Of a stretch of DNA of 64,000 nucleotides, positions 16,444-24,831 are shown piece after piece; position 1 is the stretch's first letter, and every line of letters starts with the position of its first letter. The translations under genes were made by a program, and so were the position numbers. Source of the DNA: Candidatus Gastranaerophilales bacterium (lineage in GTDB: Bacteria > Cyanobacteriota > Vampirovibrionia > Gastranaerophilales > Gastranaerophilaceae). Under the pieces are notes generated by a model, which was given only the letters and a program-made list of their open reading frames with translations, made no database searches and had not been told where the DNA came from. Where the stretch lies: assembly GCA_944326525.1 (NCBI GenBank), contig CALVEG010000001.1, forward strand, positions 62,001 to 126,000, in the 5' to 3' direction.

Positions 16444-17314
16444 TGTTTAAAAGTCCTAAAAGCTCTCCAAGTCCTGTCTTATATGGATTATCATTAAAAG
16501 TTTCTATAATTTCTTTCGACTTAACTACATAATTATTTAACAAATCTTTAGTTTTTTCAATACCCTGTAAAAGGTCATTTGTATTTTGGGCAAAAATTAC
16601 GGGGGCATTGTAAATCCCGCATTTTATGTCATTATTGGACGGTTTTAGGTTGTCATTTTGTATGATGTTTAAGAGATCGTCCCTTATTTGAAAGGCTATT
16701 CCAAAATTTGTTGCAAAGTCAGCAGATTTTGTGGTGTCTTTTAATCCGCTTAATATCATTGAGCCTTCTATTGCAGCTCTGAAAAGTCCTGCGGTTTTTT
16801 GTTCTGTTTTAGTTAAGTACTCTTTCAAGGTTGGAATTTGACCTTTCATAAAGTCTTGGAATATTTCTCCTTTACACATTTCTCGCATAGTTTCTGCGCA
16901 TATTGATGTAATCTTTGGGGTGTTAAGTTGGTTTAGTTTGTTAAGAGCTGATGCCAGAAGATAATCTCCGCATAAAACTGCTGTTTTGTTGTTAAATTCT
17001 TTATTCAGGGTAATGTTGCCTCGTCTGGTGGAGCATTCGTCTATTACATCGTCGTGAAGAAGTGATGCATTATGAATTATTTCAATAGCGCTTTGTAGAA
17101 TATAGTGTTTGGTATCTGGTTTCAAGTCGTTTGCTCGTAAATATAAAAAAGCAATTGTTGGTCTTATTCTTTTGGATTTGCCGGTCAAAAATTTTTCTAA
17201 AAATGGATTAACTGCCGGAAAAACATCAATTTCCGATTTTAAGTATTCCTCAACCTTTAATAGATCTTCGCTTACAAGATTTGCGATTTTTTGATATTCT
17301 TTTTCGAAATTCAT
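16436..17314 (-). CDS. Long-chain trans-polyprenyl diphosphate synthase
   Basis: 292 residues. Both Asp-rich motifs are present: LLHDDVIDECSTRRG (first DDxxD) and FQIRDDLLNII (second). GKSKRIRP supplies the diphosphate-binding basic residues. Residues 4 and 5 before the first motif are small (Ala, Ser) rather than aromatic, which fits products of C30 or longer, such as a quinone side chain. Somewhat shorter than most (about 320). No SD: TATAAT at 17326-17321 lies so close to the ATG that the RNA may start at the start codon. Co-transcribed with lepB. Confidence 0.9.
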   Translation of the reverse strand: MNFEKEYQKIANLVSEDLLKVEEYLKSEIDVFPAVNPFLEKFLTGKSKRIRPTIAFLYLRANDLKPDTKHYILQSAIEIIHNASLLHDDVIDECSTRRGNITLNKEFNNKTAVLCGDYLLASALNKLNQLNTPKITSICAETMREMCKGEIFQDFMKGQIPTLKEYLTKTEQKTAGLFRAAIEGSMILSGLKDTTKSADFATNFGIAFQIRDDLLNIIQNDNLKPSNNDIKCGIYNAPVIFAQNTNDLLQGIEKTKDLLNNYVVKSKEIIETFNDNPYKTGLGELLGLLNNA

Positions 17315-17371
17315 ATTTTTATTATATCATGAAGCAATTTTGTGAATGTTTAATATATAAATTATTTAAAC

Positions 17372-17396
17372 AAAAAAAAACGGCTTTGCGGCCGTT
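17372..17396 (-). terminator. Intrinsic terminator, minus strand
   Basis: AACGGC-loop-GCCGTT followed on the minus strand by nine U. It lies 144 bases after the stop of the MGMAASQAR gene at 17540-18541. The gap 17397-17539 contains a possible 43-codon plus-strand frame (17425-17556) that I do not trust. Confidence 0.75.
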
Positions 17397-17539
17397 GAAA
17401 ATTAATAGGAAAAAGGGAAAGGAAATGTTTAAAAAACTTTGTTATTCATTAGCTTTTTTCCTGAATTATTTATATGAAATTCTTTTTACAAGAATTTGTT
17501 TTAATGGCGAAGCAGGGTTTAAACTGCCTCTTTGTTTGA

Positions 17540-18541
17540 TTAACCGAATGTTTTGAATGTTGATTCTACGTTCTTTTCAATAACTTTTTCTACAGCATCC
17601 ATTTCGGTTTGAATTGCGCTTTGTTCTGTGTCTAATTGTTTTAATCTTAATTCTAAGTTTTTGTCTTGTGCCTGAATGATTTCAATTTTTGCGTTGATTT
17701 GATCGATTGATTGGTCGTAAAGGTATTTTTCGTGTTCGTATTCATTCATAGCATCGTTGTATGCATCTTGGTCTGTTACTGTTGATGTTGTTAATGCGTA
17801 TGTTGAATATGTACCTGTTCCATCATCATTCGGGATAGAGATTGAGATAAATCTTCCTGATGAATCTCTTTCTACTTTACAATCTTCTACGGCTTTTACT
17901 TCTCTTACTTTTGTATCACTGCCGATTGTGTAACAGTTGATGTTTGATAAGATGTTGCCGTTATCATCTGTTTTATCTTTGTTGTTGTCGATATCAGCTT
18001 TTTTGTAGAAGTATGGAACTTCTTGGCCTGTTGTGGTGTTTTTTACATATCTTATATACCATTCATCAGTGCCGTATTTTTCATTAAGTTGAACTTTCCA
18101 AGCTTCTTCTTCTTGTTGTCTTGCAGCTTGTTCAGCAGGATCTGTTATGCTTGCATCAGGATCGCCAAGACCTCTTAATTGATCTGCGCCTACGAAATAT
18201 GCATTGCCTTGAACGTTAATAATACTTGTTGAGGCTGCAACTGGTACATAGTCATCTTGCCATTTTGAAAGATAGCTTATTGTGTATGTTCCGTCTGTAT
18301 CTGCTATCATTGCTGTTATTTCGTTTGTTAGAGAACCATCTTCAAATGTATAAACTGTTTTGGTATAATCATCAACTGACGGAGGAACCGGTACAGTCAT
18401 ACCTAACAGGTCATTATAGTAGTTTGCAGACTGGTTAGATAATGAGGTACGTTGTTGGTTGATCTGCTGACCTTCGTACTCTACATTAGTCTTGCGGGCT
18501 GTCAAACCTAAAAATCTAGCTTGTGACGCTGCCATTCCCAT
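17540..18541 (-). CDS. MGMAASQAR-family protein, copy 1 (333 aa)
   Basis: Start at ATG 18541 (SD AAAGGAAA); the upstream extension lacks similarity to the paralogue. The N-terminal 50 residues (MGMAASQARFLGLTARKTNV..., then EYEGQQINQQRTSLSNQSAN) are almost identical to the protein at 46729-48297, as is the C-terminal coiled coil of about 80 residues (DAYNDAMNEYEHEKYLYDQ..., QLDTEQSAIQTEMDAVEKVIE, STFKTFG end). The middle differs in sequence and length. Helical ends around a variable centre recall axial or filament proteins, but this is inference. No signal peptide, so export by a type III/flagellar route or a cytoplasmic role are both possible. Confidence 0.8.
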   Translation of the reverse strand: MGMAASQARFLGLTARKTNVEYEGQQINQQRTSLSNQSANYYNDLLGMTVPVPPSVDDYTKTVYTFEDGSLTNEITAMIADTDGTYTISYLSKWQDDYVPVAASTSIINVQGNAYFVGADQLRGLGDPDASITDPAEQAARQQEEEAWKVQLNEKYGTDEWYIRYVKNTTTGQEVPYFYKKADIDNNKDKTDDNGNILSNINCYTIGSDTKVREVKAVEDCKVERDSSGRFISISIPNDDGTGTYSTYALTTSTVTDQDAYNDAMNEYEHEKYLYDQSIDQINAKIEIIQAQDKNLELRLKQLDTEQSAIQTEMDAVEKVIEKNVESTFKTFG

Positions 18542-18663
18542 GACTGTCTGTTTTCCTTTCGTCTTTTCTTGTGTACTTACATGCATGTTTACGACATCAT
18601 GAGTTTTTATCTTTAATTTTTGTTTTAATCATGTTAAGAATTTGTAACAATTCTTTGTGGCAA

Positions 18664-19179
18664 CTAATTTCTAAATCTGTCTGAAATGTATGCTAGTATT
18701 GCTCCTCCGACTTCTTCATTAGGATCGAAATTTGATTGTGGCGGATTAATAGAATTCCTTATTAACATGGCGACAAGAGGTCCGAAGGCATCCGGAACTT
18801 GTATTTTTCTGTAAATTCCTGCTAAAAAAGTTTGGATGTTGGGTGAATTTGTATTGTTGAAACGAGCTAAAACCGGATACATTTTGTCAATTCCTTCGGT
18901 TCCTGCTTCTATTAAACGATCTGTTATATATAATGTTTCTGTGATTTCTGCTTCATTGTTTGATGTTGCGAGTACATTATATATATATGGAAGAGCATTT
19001 TCTTTCTGTTTTACAAATGTATCAACCTTTATGGGATCTACAAGAATATGGTTTCTTTTGCCTATCGGCATTTGAATAGTTTGTGTTTGCGGTATTGGAT
19101 TTGGATTTAATATACCGTAATTTTGTGCGTATGGGTTATTAACATTATTATATATATATGGTTGGACTGGTTGAATCAT
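18664..19179 (-). CDS. Hypothetical protein, possibly HEAT-like helical repeats
   Basis: 171 residues, SD AAAAGGAT. The first 40 residues are Asn/Pro/Tyr-rich and probably disordered (YIYNNVNNPYAQNYG). The rest is helical, with short paired helices (NALPYIYNVLATSNNEAEITETLY, EGIDKMYPVLARFNN) resembling HEAT repeats. No enzyme motif. First downstream neighbour of a three-gene unit (20697, 19214, 18664) that reads in the same direction. Confidence 0.65.
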   Translation of the reverse strand: MIQPVQPYIYNNVNNPYAQNYGILNPNPIPQTQTIQMPIGKRNHILVDPIKVDTFVKQKENALPYIYNVLATSNNEAEITETLYITDRLIEAGTEGIDKMYPVLARFNNTNSPNIQTFLAGIYRKIQVPDAFGPLVAMLIRNSINPPQSNFDPNEEVGGAILAYISDRFRN

Positions 19180-19213
19180 TGCGAAATCCTTTTCTTTTCA
19201 GATTAAACTTATA

Positions 19214-20713
19214 CTAAGAGTATACAAATGGCGGGCCGTTTTTGATTTCAAGAAGAATGTTTTCGGCCATTGTTTTAAGTTCTTCTTTCGGTTTTCCTGA
19301 TTTTGCTTGTCTGTAAAATTCGTCCATTAAAGGCTGTATTGCAGCGTCTTTCTTCGATTTGAAGTTTCGTAATTCCGTTGATACAAGTCTTTGTTGTAAA
19401 TTAACTTCGGTTTCGGCATTTAGTTTTTTAACTTGAACGTCTTTTATCGCTTCTCCAACAAGTTTTCCGCCGTAACCTACTGCTGCAAGTCCTGTTGTCC
19501 CGAAGAAAAGTGCTTTGAATTGCTTGTTGTCTGTGTCCAGTAAGTAGTTGTAAAGAAATGCTCTAAAGTCATCTACGTGTGAATAGAAAGTAACTTTTGG
19601 CGTTGAACCGCCTCCGCAGCCAGGATTTGCGTCTACTGTTGAACGCTTAAGATCTTTTAAAACAGATTGAATAAAATCCTCTTTGTTTTCAATTTTAAGG
19701 TCTTTTAAATATTCTCTTATCTGCTGTTCTGATGGTTCTATTGATTTAAACAGGTTTTTGAGATTTGCTATTGTCTGTTTTTCGTTTTCTTTTGTGGAAT
19801 TTAATACTACTTTTTTTATTTCTTCTCCCGTTTGTGTTATAAAATCGTTAATGTTTCCTTTGCTTTTGGTAAGGTTTCTGAGGGATAAAAAACCAAGCCC
19901 GATTATTCCTGCAAATGTTGCAAGTCCCATTAATATATAATTAAGGTTGTTTTTTGAGCTTTTGTTGTTGTTGGGTTCATCAGTGCCTTTGAACATAATC
20001 GCTTTAAAGGTCTCGTCAGGATTTTTTCGTGTCTTTTGAGGTTCGTATTTTAAATATTTTCCCAATTCGATTGCTTTTTGTGAAAGCATACTTCTGGTTA
20101 TTTGAATTTTGCCTGCAAAGGATTTTGTTTCAATATCAATAAGCTTTTCCTGAAGATTTTTCTGAATGTCAGCTTCGCGTTTTTTAACCCAAACATCACG
20201 AAATCCGTCAAAGAAGGTTTTACCCATAAATGCCATCGCTGTAAGTGCAAAAACTCCTGTTCCGGCGGTTATAGTTTTCCAGTTCGGACATTCTACAATT
20301 CTATATAATGCTTGCACTGGTTCGTCGTTGATTGCGACGTTTCGTAAAGTAGGCGGAACTCTTTTTAGGGAATCAATATTGAGATTAATTTTTGCGCTGT
20401 GGTGGATGAATGTCGTGATTCCTGCAATAATCCCCATTACTCCAAGTGCGATTCCGCTTATTGGAAGAAGGCTTTTTTCACTTTGGGTGTCTTTTTCATA
20501 TAAAGTGTTTGGTAATTGTGTATTTTGGGATATTACAAGAGTATCCATTGTTGCATCAAGAGTGAGACTGTTGTTTTGCTCAGTATCTTTTATAAACTGA
20601 TTGACAAGAACGCCTTCTTTTGTATCGGAGTTTGTTCTTCTTTGTGCCCGTGTCAGATTTTTTTGTTGGCGCAAAGTTTCATTATCATGAAATGTGTTAT
20701 TGTTGACGTTCAT
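19214..20713 (-). CDS. Hypothetical membrane protein with internal duplication
   Basis: 499 residues. Two related halves can be seen: each has a hydrophobic helix (ISGIALGVMGIIAGITTFI, and YILMGLATFAGIIGLGFLSL), then a second one (AGTGVFALTAMAFMGKTFFDG; FFGTTGLAAVGYGGKLVGEA) followed by VKKREADIQKNLQEKLIDIETKSF-like and VKKLNAETEVNLQQRLVSTELRNF-like helices. So a duplicated module of two membrane helices plus a coiled helix. N-terminus cytoplasmic, polar. The start overlaps the end of the 234-residue gene by 17 bases. No known family. Confidence 0.65.
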   Translation of the reverse strand: MNVNNNTFHDNETLRQQKNLTRAQRRTNSDTKEGVLVNQFIKDTEQNNSLTLDATMDTLVISQNTQLPNTLYEKDTQSEKSLLPISGIALGVMGIIAGITTFIHHSAKINLNIDSLKRVPPTLRNVAINDEPVQALYRIVECPNWKTITAGTGVFALTAMAFMGKTFFDGFRDVWVKKREADIQKNLQEKLIDIETKSFAGKIQITRSMLSQKAIELGKYLKYEPQKTRKNPDETFKAIMFKGTDEPNNNKSSKNNLNYILMGLATFAGIIGLGFLSLRNLTKSKGNINDFITQTGEEIKKVVLNSTKENEKQTIANLKNLFKSIEPSEQQIREYLKDLKIENKEDFIQSVLKDLKRSTVDANPGCGGGSTPKVTFYSHVDDFRAFLYNYLLDTDNKQFKALFFGTTGLAAVGYGGKLVGEAIKDVQVKKLNAETEVNLQQRLVSTELRNFKSKKDAAIQPLMDEFYRQAKSGKPKEELKTMAENILLEIKNGPPFVYS

Positions 20714-21401
20714 TGTTTTCTAAATCCTTTTCGTTTTCAGTTAGCTTTTTGTATAAGTCGTGAATAAATGTTCTTAATTCAAAAGTTTTTTTCGTTTCAT
20801 CAATTTGTTTTTCTTCGTTGTCTGCGTCCAGCGGTTGGAATATTCCAAATAACGATTTTATTTTTTTCTTAAATTCGTTGAAGGTTTCTGAAAGCTTTTT
20901 ATTTATTGCGGCTTTCATCTCGCCGAACATTGCTGTTAATTTATCTGAGATATCCGCAAGTTTTTGTACGATAGCTTGGAAGGTGTTTGTTATTGCGGTT
21001 GGTATATTTTTTATAATATTTAAGGTGCCGCCTATAATTGTGTTAAGAACAAATACTGCAGGTTTTGCAATAATTGCCGGCATGTTTCCTTTGAAAAATG
21101 CCGCAAGTTCCGCCATTCTTCCTTTTGCAGCTTCCATTGTGTTTTGAAAGTTCTGTATCTGAAGCGCATAATTCTGTGCATCCTGCTGTCTTTGCGCCCT
21201 TGCATTTGCCTGTGCTTTTAAAAATGCTCCGATTGCGGCACATTCGTTCCAGCTCATTTCGCCGGGTTTGGCTGAAAAATCGGCTTTTCGCATTCCGCCG
21301 CCTCCGCCCATTCCGTTACATATAGGACAAGCTCCCAGTGGTAGTCCGTGCGGGCAAGTGCCAGCCTTTATTGTTGTAGTTTGCATTGCTGCAAGTTGCA
21401 T
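20697..21401 (-). CDS. Hypothetical protein with N-terminal CPHGLPLGACPIC zinc motif
   Basis: 234 residues, SD GAGAGGA. Residues 16-28 are CPHGLPLGACPIC, followed by a Gly run, giving a likely metal site (Cys, His, Cys, Cys). Residue 47 onward: MSWNECAAIGAFLKAQANARAQRQQDA, a long helix, then a hydrophobic segment (PAVFVLNTIIGGTLNIIKNIP) and amphipathic helices to the end. I know this zinc motif only from unnamed proteins of this lineage. Heads the three-gene unit and has a long structured leader. Confidence 0.65.
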   Translation of the reverse strand: MQLAAMQTTTIKAGTCPHGLPLGACPICNGMGGGGGMRKADFSAKPGEMSWNECAAIGAFLKAQANARAQRQQDAQNYALQIQNFQNTMEAAKGRMAELAAFFKGNMPAIIAKPAVFVLNTIIGGTLNIIKNIPTAITNTFQAIVQKLADISDKLTAMFGEMKAAINKKLSETFNEFKKKIKSLFGIFQPLDADNEEKQIDETKKTFELRTFIHDLYKKLTENEKDLENNERQQ

Positions 21402-21409
21402 TAAAAAAT

Positions 21410-21585
21410 CCTCTCGTTTGGAACTTCTTCCGTTCGCTAATTCCTTAATTCACGAGGGGACACTTAGAAAAATTATCGCCACTCCAAACAGCACGTGGAG
21501 ATGGTCTTTTTCCGAGTGTTCCGGCTTTTACGGCTGCGGCTACAGCTGGAGATATTCACTCCATTTCCTCTCTTTTATCACACTA
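21410..21585 (-). promoter_or_regulatory. Structured, GC-richer leader of the 234-residue gene
   Basis: The minus strand contains GGAG-TGAATAT-CTCC, a TCTCCACG...TGGAG stem, and a long-range CCTCGT...ACGAGAGG stem ending at the SD, with GGAA-GAAG-TTCC inside. One frame reads AVAAAVKAGTLGKRPSPRA and on to KCPLVN, then stop, like a remnant peptide, but an in-frame TGA follows its only ATG. It shares AGCGAACGGAA with the rpmJ-rpsM island. Confidence 0.4.
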
Positions 21586-21638
21586 AAATAACCACAATCA
21601 GATGTCAATTTTTTGTTAATTTAAGTAAAATTTGAAAG

Positions 21639-23549
21639 TTATTTGTTTTTCTGCTTTTCAAGTAGTTCTGCTATTTTAGCAATGCTTCTTGGAAAATTTT
21701 GTTGTAAAAAGTATGTTCGGGTTTCCGTGTGTGAGGTTGTTAATATTTTATTACTTTCTGCAATCGTTTCTGCGGTTGCTGAAATTTCGTCTCCATCGTG
21801 ATCTGTAAAATAATCAACATATAATTGCATTTGGGATGTAGAATTTTTCTTGAAGTTTTCAAGTTCTTCGTTATATATTTTCAGAAATTCCTGATCCTTT
21901 GAAAGTTCACCAAATTCACTGCCATTTATTTCTGTATCCAAAAAATGCCCGAATTCGTGCATTAGTACCCCCATCTGTTCAGTTTCGTCCAGTGCAAATT
22001 CTATTGATGGGATCTGTAATATCCTTTCATATTGCGACCAGTTACCGCCAAAATTATCTGTACCTATATTTTTTATTCCTCGCTCTGCTATGTCTATCAA
22101 GGCATCTCCTGATAATTTTTTTATTGCATTCATTATGTCTTTGTTATTTGTGTCGGTAAGTTTTGATAAATCAAGAGTTGTGATTTTATTTTCTTTTTTG
22201 TCGGTTATTTTTACGGTGTTTCCAAGGTATTCAATCTCATATACTTTATCATTGCATGATGATATAAATTTGTTCGGATTTCCTTCTACTGCTTGGAAAG
22301 TTCTTTCTTGATTTAGTAAAATGTTTCCGTCTTTGTCGGTTATTTTGTAAGAGCTGATGTAGAATCCTTCAGGGGATTGTTCCCAATAATATTCGCTTTT
22401 GGTACCGTCTGGAGAGGTGAAATTTCTTTGAATAACCTCATTTCCGTCATCTGCGTCTTTTGAAATCCATTGTATGGGTACTTGTTTGCCACTTTTATTT
22501 GTTATACTTGAGTTGCAGGTGCCTTTTGGGTCGATAATTAGTGTTTCTTTAGATATAGTATTTCCTGCTTCATCTAATCTTTCAATGCTGTCTTCAAGCT
22601 CTAAACTCGTTTCGTTGTAAAATTTAGTGGTTTGTCGTATTTTGTTTGCTTTGTTTTCTACAATTTTAGCGGTTATTTCATCTGAAATCTTTTTGTATTG
22701 TATGGTTTCAGCGATTTTACCTGTTTCGGTATCAAAAACCAGATATCGTTCTTCACATTCTTTATTATCTGAAAAAAGATCTTTAATTTTAACTAAATGA
22801 GAATTTATACATTCAATATCTGCATTTGGATCTTTTTTCAGAATTCTGTCAATTTCTTCTTTATCCAGATTGGATAGCATATAAAGCTCTTTCCCGTTTA
22901 ATTGCATGTATCTGTCTTCTATTTTTAAAAGTTCTTTAGCTCGAGCAAATTTTTCGTCGTCAAGCATTGATATTTTGTTAAGGTATGTTGGGAATATTGT
23001 TCTGCTGTAATCGTCACTGCTTATAATTTCTTTTACTCTGTCAAAGTTTTTTTCACTGTTGTCTTTTATTATTGTGTATATTTCTAAAGGTTCATAACTA
23101 TTTGTTTTATCAGCTTGAATGAGCTCTTTTGCTAATTTAAACTCTTCATCAGTAAAATTTACAAAATATTTAACATCGTCAAATAAATATTTTTTGCCTA
23201 GTGTTGATTCTAAATCCTGTTTAATCTTATTTTGTTTTGTAAGTTTATTAAGCCATTTGAAAACAGGGTTTTCTCCATTTCCAAAACTTTTAACTTCAAC
23301 AAAATCTTTATCGGAAGCCTTCATAAGTTTGTTATAAAAATCAATTGATTCTTCCTCTGAAAGTTCATCCGCTTTCCCGTCTTTTGCAGCAAATACCGAA
23401 AGCTCTTTTTTTAGCTGTTTAATGCTTTCATCTGTAAATATACCGTATTCATCACCAAAATTTTTTAAAAAAGTTTCATCAGTATTTATAAGTATTCCTG
23501 ATCTGATTAAATCAAAATTTGGTTTTATACTTTTTGGGTAATTCTCCAT
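21639..23549 (-). CDS. Large hypothetical protein with C-terminal HEFGH zinc-metallopeptidase motif
   Basis: 636 residues, ATG 23549 without a clear SD. Residues about 1-260 are helical and charged. The middle (about 290-440) consists of beta-rich, repeat-like strands (ITDKDGNILLNQ, IERLDEAGNTISKE, FTSPDGTKSEYYWEQ) reminiscent of RHS/YD-type repeats. At about 530 is VLMHEFGHFLDTEINGSEFGE: HExxH plus a downstream Glu/His-rich region (DGDEISATAETIAES) that can supply the third ligand, as in zincins such as the anthrax lethal factor-like group. No signal peptide. It could be a toxin or effector released by another route. Confidence 0.65.
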   Translation of the reverse strand: MENYPKSIKPNFDLIRSGILINTDETFLKNFGDEYGIFTDESIKQLKKELSVFAAKDGKADELSEEESIDFYNKLMKASDKDFVEVKSFGNGENPVFKWLNKLTKQNKIKQDLESTLGKKYLFDDVKYFVNFTDEEFKLAKELIQADKTNSYEPLEIYTIIKDNSEKNFDRVKEIISSDDYSRTIFPTYLNKISMLDDEKFARAKELLKIEDRYMQLNGKELYMLSNLDKEEIDRILKKDPNADIECINSHLVKIKDLFSDNKECEERYLVFDTETGKIAETIQYKKISDEITAKIVENKANKIRQTTKFYNETSLELEDSIERLDEAGNTISKETLIIDPKGTCNSSITNKSGKQVPIQWISKDADDGNEVIQRNFTSPDGTKSEYYWEQSPEGFYISSYKITDKDGNILLNQERTFQAVEGNPNKFISSCNDKVYEIEYLGNTVKITDKKENKITTLDLSKLTDTNNKDIMNAIKKLSGDALIDIAERGIKNIGTDNFGGNWSQYERILQIPSIEFALDETEQMGVLMHEFGHFLDTEINGSEFGELSKDQEFLKIYNEELENFKKNSTSQMQLYVDYFTDHDGDEISATAETIAESNKILTTSHTETRTYFLQQNFPRSIAKIAELLEKQKNK

Positions 23550-23730
23550 ATTGCTAATCTTAATTTTTTACTCTTTGTGTAGTCGGCTTATAAAGTAAAA
23601 AACTTAAGTAAATTTTTGTAAAGATAATAAAATGCTTGAAATTAAGTATTAGTAATGTGTTTTAGAGAAACGCGGATAATGTAAATCAATTTTATTTTAC
23701 ACTAGCAAAAAAATATTTTCTCGGTTATTA

Positions 23731-23736
23731 TATAAT
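23731..23736 (+). promoter_or_regulatory. -10 box of the uridine-kinase-like gene
   Basis: Perfect TATAAT, 28 bases before the ATG at 23764. No good -35 partner is visible, so the assignment is tentative. Confidence 0.4.
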
Positions 23737-23763
23737 GCATATTAATATTCATCGGAATTTTAT

Positions 23764-24621
23764 ATGCAACTGTTAATTGATAAAGAATTAAATTCAAAAG
23801 ATAAGATTTTGAAGCCTGACTTCAATTCAAGGACAGGACGCGAGCTTCTGGCCTTTTATCTGCAGACAAAATTCAAGCAGATATTTGCGTATGACCGCAA
23901 GAGTTCAACCCCGCTTTTTAAGGAGATAAATCCTTCGTTTATCGGTCACTTTACAAGAAGGTTAATAACAAATCCTCATAAACGTATATTAATTGGGATT
24001 ACCGGAGAGTCAGCTTCCGGAAAGTCAACAATTTGTCACGAAATTAAAAACCTAATAGAACAGCTTTCAATGCCGGTTTCGGTTTTGAGTACCGATAATT
24101 ATTTTAACGATATTTCTGAATTGATTAAAAAGTATGGAAGTTTTGATAATGTCAGGGATAACGGCTATGATATAGACGCGCCTGAAAGCTTTCAGTTGTC
24201 ACTTTTAAGAAAAGATTTGTTAAGTCTTTCAGAAGGTAAAAATATAAAAGCGCCGAGATACGTTCCTAATGGCACAGGAGTTTCAATACCAGAGGCTTTG
24301 GAGGTTAAATCCGATAAGCTTATTGTTGTAGAGGGTATTGCAACAATGTATGATGAAGTCAAGGATGTTTTTGATGTTAAGATTTATATAGAAACTGAAA
24401 ATGAAATAAGACGCAGACGTTTTATGCGAAGAGCTACGCAGGAAAGAAATCAGACCGCTGAAAATGCTAAAAAACAATGGAATTATATTTTTGAAGCAGG
24501 TCAAAAGTATGTTCAGCCGGGTCGAAATTCTGCCGATTTTATCCTTGATGGTAATGTTGATTTAAATTATTTTGATAAAATTCTTGAATATATTCATACT
24601 ATAACGAATAATTTTCAATAA
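23764..24621 (+). CDS. Uridine kinase/phosphoribulokinase-family P-loop kinase
   Basis: 285 residues. P-loop GITGESASGKSTICHEI at about 79-95, then STDNYFNDI, PESFQLSLLRKDL, VVEGIATMYD and the Arg-rich lid RRRRFMRRATQER. These fit the uridine kinase/PRK/panK-like family; a nucleoside or sugar is phosphorylated. The first 75 residues are an extension (PDFNSRTGRELLAFYLQTKF) not found in short bacterial Udk, so the substrate may differ. First plus-strand gene after a long minus-strand block. Standalone. Confidence 0.75.
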   Translation: MQLLIDKELNSKDKILKPDFNSRTGRELLAFYLQTKFKQIFAYDRKSSTPLFKEINPSFIGHFTRRLITNPHKRILIGITGESASGKSTICHEIKNLIEQLSMPVSVLSTDNYFNDISELIKKYGSFDNVRDNGYDIDAPESFQLSLLRKDLLSLSEGKNIKAPRYVPNGTGVSIPEALEVKSDKLIVVEGIATMYDEVKDVFDVKIYIETENEIRRRRFMRRATQERNQTAENAKKQWNYIFEAGQKYVQPGRNSADFILDGNVDLNYFDKILEYIHTITNNFQ

Positions 24622-24773
24622 ATTTTACAAATCCTTAACACTTGTAACCAATTTTGCACTAAATATTGAAATGTGGTAGACTAAAATAAATAAATTGTAA
24701 AATTTGTTTAAACTGGGAGAGCTATTAGAATTAAATACATTAAATAACCGATACTTTAATTTATTAATTTTAA

Positions 24774-24779
24774 TATAAT
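24774..24779 (+). promoter_or_regulatory. -10 box of the pilP-like/secretin cluster
   Basis: TATAAT, which would start RNA near 24786. This is downstream of the ATG at 24784, so it argues for a later translation start. The -35 region is weak. Confidence 0.4.
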
Positions 24780-24831
24780 CAATATGTGTAAAACCAGAAC
24801 AAGTAAAAGGTGGCGAGTGATTAAAACTTTT

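Noticed and set aside
17425..17556. Possible 43-residue plus-strand protein (MFKKLCYSLAFF...)
   Set aside because: Weak SD next to the start codon, lies opposite the 3' untranslated part of the MGMAASQAR gene and overlaps its end; no family resemblance.
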